A stretch of 64,000 bases of DNA from Ruminococcus albus AD2013 (GTDB taxonomy: Bacteria > Bacillota > Clostridia > Oscillospirales > Ruminococcaceae). The position numbers and the translations under genes were made by a program. The DNA is taken from NCBI RefSeq assembly GCF_000526775.1, contig NZ_JAGS01000001.1:434001-498000 (forward strand), written 5' to 3'. Of this stretch, positions 60,202 to 64,000 are shown piece by piece; the first letter of the stretch is position 1; each line of letters opens with the position of its first letter. Under the pieces are notes generated by a model. That model did not search any database, was not told the origin of the DNA, and saw only the letters and a list, made by a program, of their open reading frames with translations.

Positions 60202-61302
60202 ATGAAAAACAAGACTCTCATAGCAGCAATTGCTTTTGTGATGGCATTTTCATGTGCATCATGCGGAAAAAAGGAAGATGATTCTTCAAAGGCTGATTCC
60301 AAAGCAAAGGAAACTCCTGTTGATACTGTGGTAACAAGTGATGAAGATATCACCGAAACTACCCCTGAGGAAACAGTTGAGACTACCGATCAGGAAACTG
60401 TTGAAAATCAATTCGGTACTACAGCTGATATCAATGACTTCATTGATACTAAGGAGATCGACCCACCCATGTGGAAAGTTACCGATCCCGAAAGCGGTAA
60501 TTCAATGTACCTTTTAGGTACTATTCATGTTTTGCCTGCGGATGTTTCCGATTATCCTTCAGATCTGATGGATATTTACAACAGCTGTGATTCTATCGCA
60601 GTTGAGTATGATGTAACTGCTTTGCAGAATGATATCAACGCTCAGATGGAGTATGTAAAGGGCATGACATATTCTGACGGAACTACTGTTAAGGATCATA
60701 TTTCCGAGGATACCTACAACAAGGCAAAGGATTATTTCACAAAGATAGGTGCATACAGTGAGATGCTTGATCAGTACACTGCAGGTTACTGGATAAACCA
60801 GCTGAACACTGTAATGCTTCTGCGTCTTGAAAATCTTGAACTTTCAGGAACAGATGCATATTTCATAGGCAAGGCACAGGAAGACGGCAAGGAAGTTATC
60901 AATATCGAAGATATATCCATGCAGACAGAAGCTCTCACCGCTTATACAGATGAATATGCTGATTATACCATCAAAGATCTGATCGATGATATCGACGATA
61001 TAGACGGATTTGCAGAGGATTTCGGCGACCTCTTTGATAAGTGGGCTAAGGGCGACGGCGAGATAGCAAGCGAGACTGAAGAGGATATTGCTGAGATACC
61101 CGAAGATCTGCTGGATGACCATGATGCTTATAACAAGGCACTGCTTGAGAATCGCAATCAGTATATGGCTGATAAGGCATCGGAATATATCAAGGCTGGC
61201 AAGAACTGCCTGTTCATGGTAGGCGCTGCTCACTATTCCGGTGATAACGGTGTTGACAATCTTCTTGAAAAAATGGGCTTTACTGTTGAAAAGATCGGCT
61301 GA
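60202..61302 (+). CDS. TraB/GumN-family lipoprotein
   Basis: 366 residues from the ATG at 60202 (GGAAAGG before it). Signal peptide with lipobox ASC (Cys near 21), then an acidic Thr/Glu linker to about residue 75. The TraB/GumN fold follows: SMYLLGTIHVLPADV near 95, EYDV near 140 and a C-terminal GAAHYSGDNGVDNLL with the second conserved GxxH. These proteins are probable metal-dependent proteases of the Tiki type. Surface-anchored here. Alone in its unit. Confidence 0.88.
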   Translation: MKNKTLIAAIAFVMAFSCASCGKKEDDSSKADSKAKETPVDTVVTSDEDITETTPEETVETTDQETVENQFGTTADINDFIDTKEIDPPMWKVTDPESGNSMYLLGTIHVLPADVSDYPSDLMDIYNSCDSIAVEYDVTALQNDINAQMEYVKGMTYSDGTTVKDHISEDTYNKAKDYFTKIGAYSEMLDQYTAGYWINQLNTVMLLRLENLELSGTDAYFIGKAQEDGKEVINIEDISMQTEALTAYTDEYADYTIKDLIDDIDDIDGFAEDFGDLFDKWAKGDGEIASETEEDIAEIPEDLLDDHDAYNKALLENRNQYMADKASEYIKAGKNCLFMVGAAHYSGDNGVDNLLEKMGFTVEKIG

Positions 61303-61420
61303 TATTAAACCGGATAGCATGGTAAATATTTACTTGTAAATATAATTTCACTAATGCTGATAAAGCATCAGAATGAAAAACTATTATATACAATAAAACT
61401 GTATAATAATTATACATTAA

Positions 61421-61462
61421 AAACTCACCCGTTAACAGTTCAAACTGCTGACGGGTGAGTTT
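61421..61462. terminator. Strong terminator
   Basis: AAACTCACCCGTTAACAGTT pairs with AACTGCTGACGGGTGAGTTT across a two-base loop. Confidence 0.8.
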
Positions 61463-61712
61463 ATTTGTATGAAAACGAATTCCGACCGTTCATACACAGA
61501 TAGTGTTTTAACCGCTGCGTTTGTTCAGGAAAAGGCATTTTCCGAACTTAGTGCATCAGATGAAAAAGTCGTTTTAATCATCCGCCCAGACATCGCGTCT
61601 GCACTTTTCGTTTATTGAAGGTCATAGCAATGACGTTATAGGTGTAGTATTTTTATCGTGTGCGTCCAAATTGGTGCTTCCTGAACGTCCGGCTTTTTTT
61701 GATTTTTCGACT
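61463..61712. other. Spacer with no recognised gene
   Basis: No frame with coding character. Nothing recognised. Confidence 0.35.
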
Positions 61713-62282
61713 TCAATAAAACACACGCCTGATAGTATCCGCACATTCAGCTATCAGTTCCTGACATTTTGGGCGTTGTATCGGTCTTCTGAACATTGCA
61801 CGCATTGGTGTCGGGTCCTCGGAATAGGCTTTGGTTATGGCGTGGCGTATGCTTCGTTCTACGCAGGACATATCAACGCCGTATTTTTGAGCGATCTCAG
61901 GATAAACATCCTTGCTCAGGCAATAAAGCTTATCCGGTTTTACAACACACATTACTATCGATTCGGCAAGATACAGATATCCTTTCAGTGCACGGGATAT
62001 TCCCAGGGAAAGTATGGTATCTATTGTCATATCCTCTATTTTTCTTTCCAGCGGGGTAGAAACGGTCATTTTTATGTAGCTGTAGAGTGTCTCCTCACCG
62101 TATCCGGAAGGCATTTCGTACCTAACCCCACAGTGTATGGGCTGTTCATTTGAACTTTGCAGTACGAATGTATAGTCCTGCACTTTGAGTACAGTACCAT
62201 TTGCAACAGCATTTATATTTTCTTTCTTTAATCTGTCTGCAAGCTTTGCCGCGAGCAGTTCTTCTTTTTCTTCAATGATCAT
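61713..62282 (-). CDS. Spo0A C-terminal-type DNA-binding protein without receiver domain
   Basis: 189 residues. Residues 85-189 match the Spo0A_C effector domain (IDTILSLGISRALKGYLYLA, then YGVDMSCVERSIRHAITKAY). The usual N-terminal receiver is replaced by a basic, unrelated 80-residue region with no phospho-Asp motif. It should bind DNA, perhaps at 0A-like boxes, under another control. R. albus is not known to sporulate, so it may have another regulatory role. Confidence 0.75.
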   Translation of the reverse strand: MIIEEKEELLAAKLADRLKKENINAVANGTVLKVQDYTFVLQSSNEQPIHCGVRYEMPSGYGEETLYSYIKMTVSTPLERKIEDMTIDTILSLGISRALKGYLYLAESIVMCVVKPDKLYCLSKDVYPEIAQKYGVDMSCVERSIRHAITKAYSEDPTPMRAMFRRPIQRPKCQELIAECADTIRRVFY

Positions 62283-62352
62283 ACTTCATCCAAACCTTCC
62301 TTAATATTTTTACATTGATCCAATATTGCATCAAGTGCATAATTGATCATAT

Positions 62353-62381
62353 TTGACAAAGTACTTCAAATATGGTAAAAT
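62353..62381 (+). promoter_or_regulatory. Promoter of the coiled-coil protein gene
   Basis: TTGACA (62353-62358), 17 bp, TAAAAT (62376-62381). Confidence 0.65.
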
Positions 62382-62524
62382 AATATACATATTAATTTTT
62401 AATGAGTAAGTTGTACATCCCATAGGTGAAATACGCAGCTGCATGATTAATTATACAGGATTACTGGGCATTATTCAATGAAATGATCTTGCAAGTTTCC
62501 TGCAAGTTTTTGAAAGGATAGTGT

Positions 62525-63037
62525 ATGGAAAGAACATTAAGACAAAGGATCAAAACGATCAAAGAGATAAAAAATCAGCACGGTATGTCTATTCCGCAGA
62601 TACAGGACATAGTTGCAGATCATGGCGGGTATGTATCGCCGCGGACGATGTATGACATTTTTGCTGACGGTTCTGAGGAAAAGAATTTTCATTATCAGTC
62701 CATTGCACCGATATATGAAGCGCTGATAGATGTTTATGGCGATGATTATTCCTCGGATGATGTCATGGCACTGAAACAGATGCTGAAAGATCGCAATCGT
62801 CAGATAGATGATCTTCTTGTTCAGCTCGAAAGCAAGCAGGACGAATTTGACAAGCGTCTTTCGGTATATGAGGAACGCAGAAAAGCATATGAACGTTCCA
62901 TATCTCTGCTTGAAAAGCAGCTCGATCAGCTTGACAGACTTCTTTTCGACCGCGACAGAATGTTGCAGCAGCTGCTTGATGCTTATCTGCAGAACGGTGG
63001 CGCGATGCCGTCGGCTGCAGGAAACTCGGTGGATTGA
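62525..63037 (+). CDS. HTH-like and coiled-coil protein of unknown function
   Basis: 170 residues. The N-terminal 55 have an HTH-like order (MSIPQIQDIVADHGGYVSPR, then TMYDIFADG). Residues 80-150 are a long, highly charged coiled coil (DDLLVQLESKQDEFDKRLSV). The form is common in Ruminococcaceae and often lies near mobile elements, but no such element is seen here. Gene divergent from the Spo0A-type regulator. Function unknown. Confidence 0.65.
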   Translation: MERTLRQRIKTIKEIKNQHGMSIPQIQDIVADHGGYVSPRTMYDIFADGSEEKNFHYQSIAPIYEALIDVYGDDYSSDDVMALKQMLKDRNRQIDDLLVQLESKQDEFDKRLSVYEERRKAYERSISLLEKQLDQLDRLLFDRDRMLQQLLDAYLQNGGAMPSAAGNSVD

Positions 63038-63083
63038 AATGAGTGTAAGTATATAGATCTGAAACTTACAAAGGAGGAGCGTC

Positions 63084-63605
63084 ATGGAATTATGGGATCT
63101 GTACGACGGTGAAGGAAACAGAACGGGAGAAGTCTGGAAACGCAGATACGGAAATTTTCTTGAGATACCAATGGGTCGTTACCATTTGGTGAGTGATGTA
63201 CTGGTACAGCATAGGGACGGCACTTTTCTTCTGTGTAAAAGACATACCAGTAAAGATGTTTACCCCGGATACTGGGAAGCAGGTGCGGGAGGTTCTGCGG
63301 TGCAGGGTGAAAATGCCGAAGAATGTGCAAGGCGTGAGTTGTTTGAAGAAACAGGTCTTACGGCGGAAAACCTTGAACTGATAAATATAGCATTCAGCGA
63401 TAAAAGTCATAGTCTGGTATACTGTTTTACTGCGACCGTCGATTGCCCAAAGAACGCAGTTGTTCTTCAGGATACTGAAACGACGGAATACAAATGGGTA
63501 GATGCGGCAGGACTGATAGAGTATTCGGAATCAGATCTTGCTATCAAGACCAGTGTGAAAAGATACGAAAAATTCTATGATAAAGTTCGGGCTATGCTGA
63601 AATAA
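63084..63605 (+). CDS. Nudix hydrolase
   Basis: 173 residues. The Nudix box is complete: GGSAVQGENAEECARRELFE followed by ETGL (Gx5Ex7REUxEExGU). The N-terminal MELWDLYDGEGNRTGEVWKR is the start seen in isopentenyl-diphosphate-isomerase-like/YfcD-type Nudix proteins. It hydrolyses a nucleoside-diphosphate-linked compound. AAGGAGG before the ATG. Confidence 0.92.
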   Translation: MELWDLYDGEGNRTGEVWKRRYGNFLEIPMGRYHLVSDVLVQHRDGTFLLCKRHTSKDVYPGYWEAGAGGSAVQGENAEECARRELFEETGLTAENLELINIAFSDKSHSLVYCFTATVDCPKNAVVLQDTETTEYKWVDAAGLIEYSESDLAIKTSVKRYEKFYDKVRAMLK

Positions 63606-63612
63606 AATGCAA

Positions 63613-63641
63613 CAAGGGCGCAGGTGATTTCTGCGCCCTTG
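63613..63641. terminator. Bidirectional terminator
   Basis: CAAGGGCGCAG/CTGCGCCCTTG with a seven-base loop, between convergent genes. Confidence 0.85.
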
Positions 63642-63644
63642 TCT

Positions 63645-64000
63645 TTAGTAATACATATCAAACCCGTTTTCAAGACGATCAGCATATGTCTTGCCTGCAT
63701 CATAAAGTGCGGGGAGCATATAATCCTTGTTGAAACGAACAACGGGGATACGGTCATATGCGCGCATACCCATGTGAACAAGACCACGTTCAAGCTGGGT
63801 AAGACATTCGAGAGTTCCTCTGCCTGTACCGCCTGCGCAGGCTATCAGCATACAGCGCTTTTCGGTAAGGGAGTGGCTGAATGTGGCATCACAGCGGCGA
63901 AGTCTGTCAAAGAAAGCCTTGAAACACTCGGTCATATCAGACCAGTAAACAGCGCTTATCCATACGATACCGTCGGCTTCTTTGAGGGTGTTGTAAATAT
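63645..64000 (-). CDS. Flavodoxin-family NAD(P)H reductase, C-terminal part (5' end outside window)
   Basis: The frame is open from the window end, with residues LKEADGIVWISAVYWSDMTE before the first internal Met. This is the FMN-binding, dimer-forming segment of flavodoxin-fold reductases (compare PLYYYGMSAQLKTVVDRF in the protein at 25476-26009). Then SLTEKRCMLIACAGGTGRGT and a helical end. The N-terminal FMN loop is outside the window. The substrate is unknown. Confidence 0.75.
   Translation of the reverse strand, partial: IYNTLKEADGIVWISAVYWSDMTECFKAFFDRLRRCDATFSHSLTEKRCMLIACAGGTGRGTLECLTQLERGLVHMGMRAYDRIPVVRFNKDYMLPALYDAGKTYADRLENGFDMYY

Noticed and set aside
1..64000. CRISPR arrays, tRNA, rRNA, integrase or transposase genes
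   Set aside because: None seen on reading; no regular repeat-spacer pattern and no recombinase motif.

Overview
The window looks like chromosome of a rumen or gut Ruminococcus, most likely Ruminococcus albus or a close relative. The best clue is a C-terminal module of about 90 residues, resembling the R. albus CBM37 family. It occurs in a GH53 galactanase, in a GH11-CBM22-CE1 xylanase/esterase and, twice, in a secreted cystatin-like protein. No dockerins are seen. Promoters follow the sigma-A form (TTGACA, 17 bp, TATAAT) and genes carry strong GGAGG ribosome sites. I saw no rRNA, tRNA, CRISPR array or intact mobile element.

Region 1 (1-16.5 kb): the end of a TetR regulator leads into a pair of exporter-fold ABC half-transporters. 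A zone of broken genes follows, then a metallo-beta-lactamase-fold hydrolase, an XRE-AbrB regulator with an alpha/beta hydrolase, and three SAM methyltransferases with a decayed heavy-metal-domain gene among them. A second, paralogous ABC pair sits behind an AraC regulator and a small membrane protein, a layout like ybtA-ybtP-ybtQ. A repeated palindrome (TTAG-N6-CTAA core) lies beside the promoter of the first methyltransferase, of the AraC-ABC operon, of a heavy-metal-domain gene at 31 kb and of enolase. It suggests one metal-responsive regulon.

Region 2 (16.6-30 kb): a calcium-type P-ATPase; a serine hydrolase; a TetR-controlled redox operon (two aldo/keto reductases, the second broken by an in-frame TAG, a flavodoxin lipoprotein, a DUF4405-like membrane protein, an FMN reductase and a flavodoxin); a LysR regulator; and an operon with a small helical protein, a hydrolase, an acetyltransferase and a cyclophilin-like lipoprotein.

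Region 3 (30-42 kb): a heavy-metal-domain protein, enolase, a fructose PTS operon (fruR, fruK, fruA and an HPr lacking the regulatory serine), a PnuC transporter behind a structured leader, and a PhoB/PhoR-like two-component system with a Na/Pi transporter.

Region 4 (42-56 kb), the secretome: the cystatin-like protein; an ABC exporter split by a frameshift next to a 34-residue peptide gene and a BspA-like leucine-rich-repeat protein; the GH53 galactanase; a large protein with an Imm26-like segment; and the multidomain xylanase/esterase.

Region 5 (56-64 kb): a ferredoxin, NapH-like protein and thioredoxin set with a Crp/Fnr-type palindrome centred near -41, a Crp/Fnr regulator, a CoA-disulfide-reductase/rhodanese fusion, a TraB/GumN lipoprotein, a Spo0A-type DNA-binding protein without receiver domain, a coiled-coil protein, a Nudix hydrolase and a partial flavodoxin-family protein.

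The most novel items are the secreted protein with two cystatin-like domains plus CBM37-like modules, the shared palindrome regulon, the pnuC leader, and the small peptide/ABC locus.
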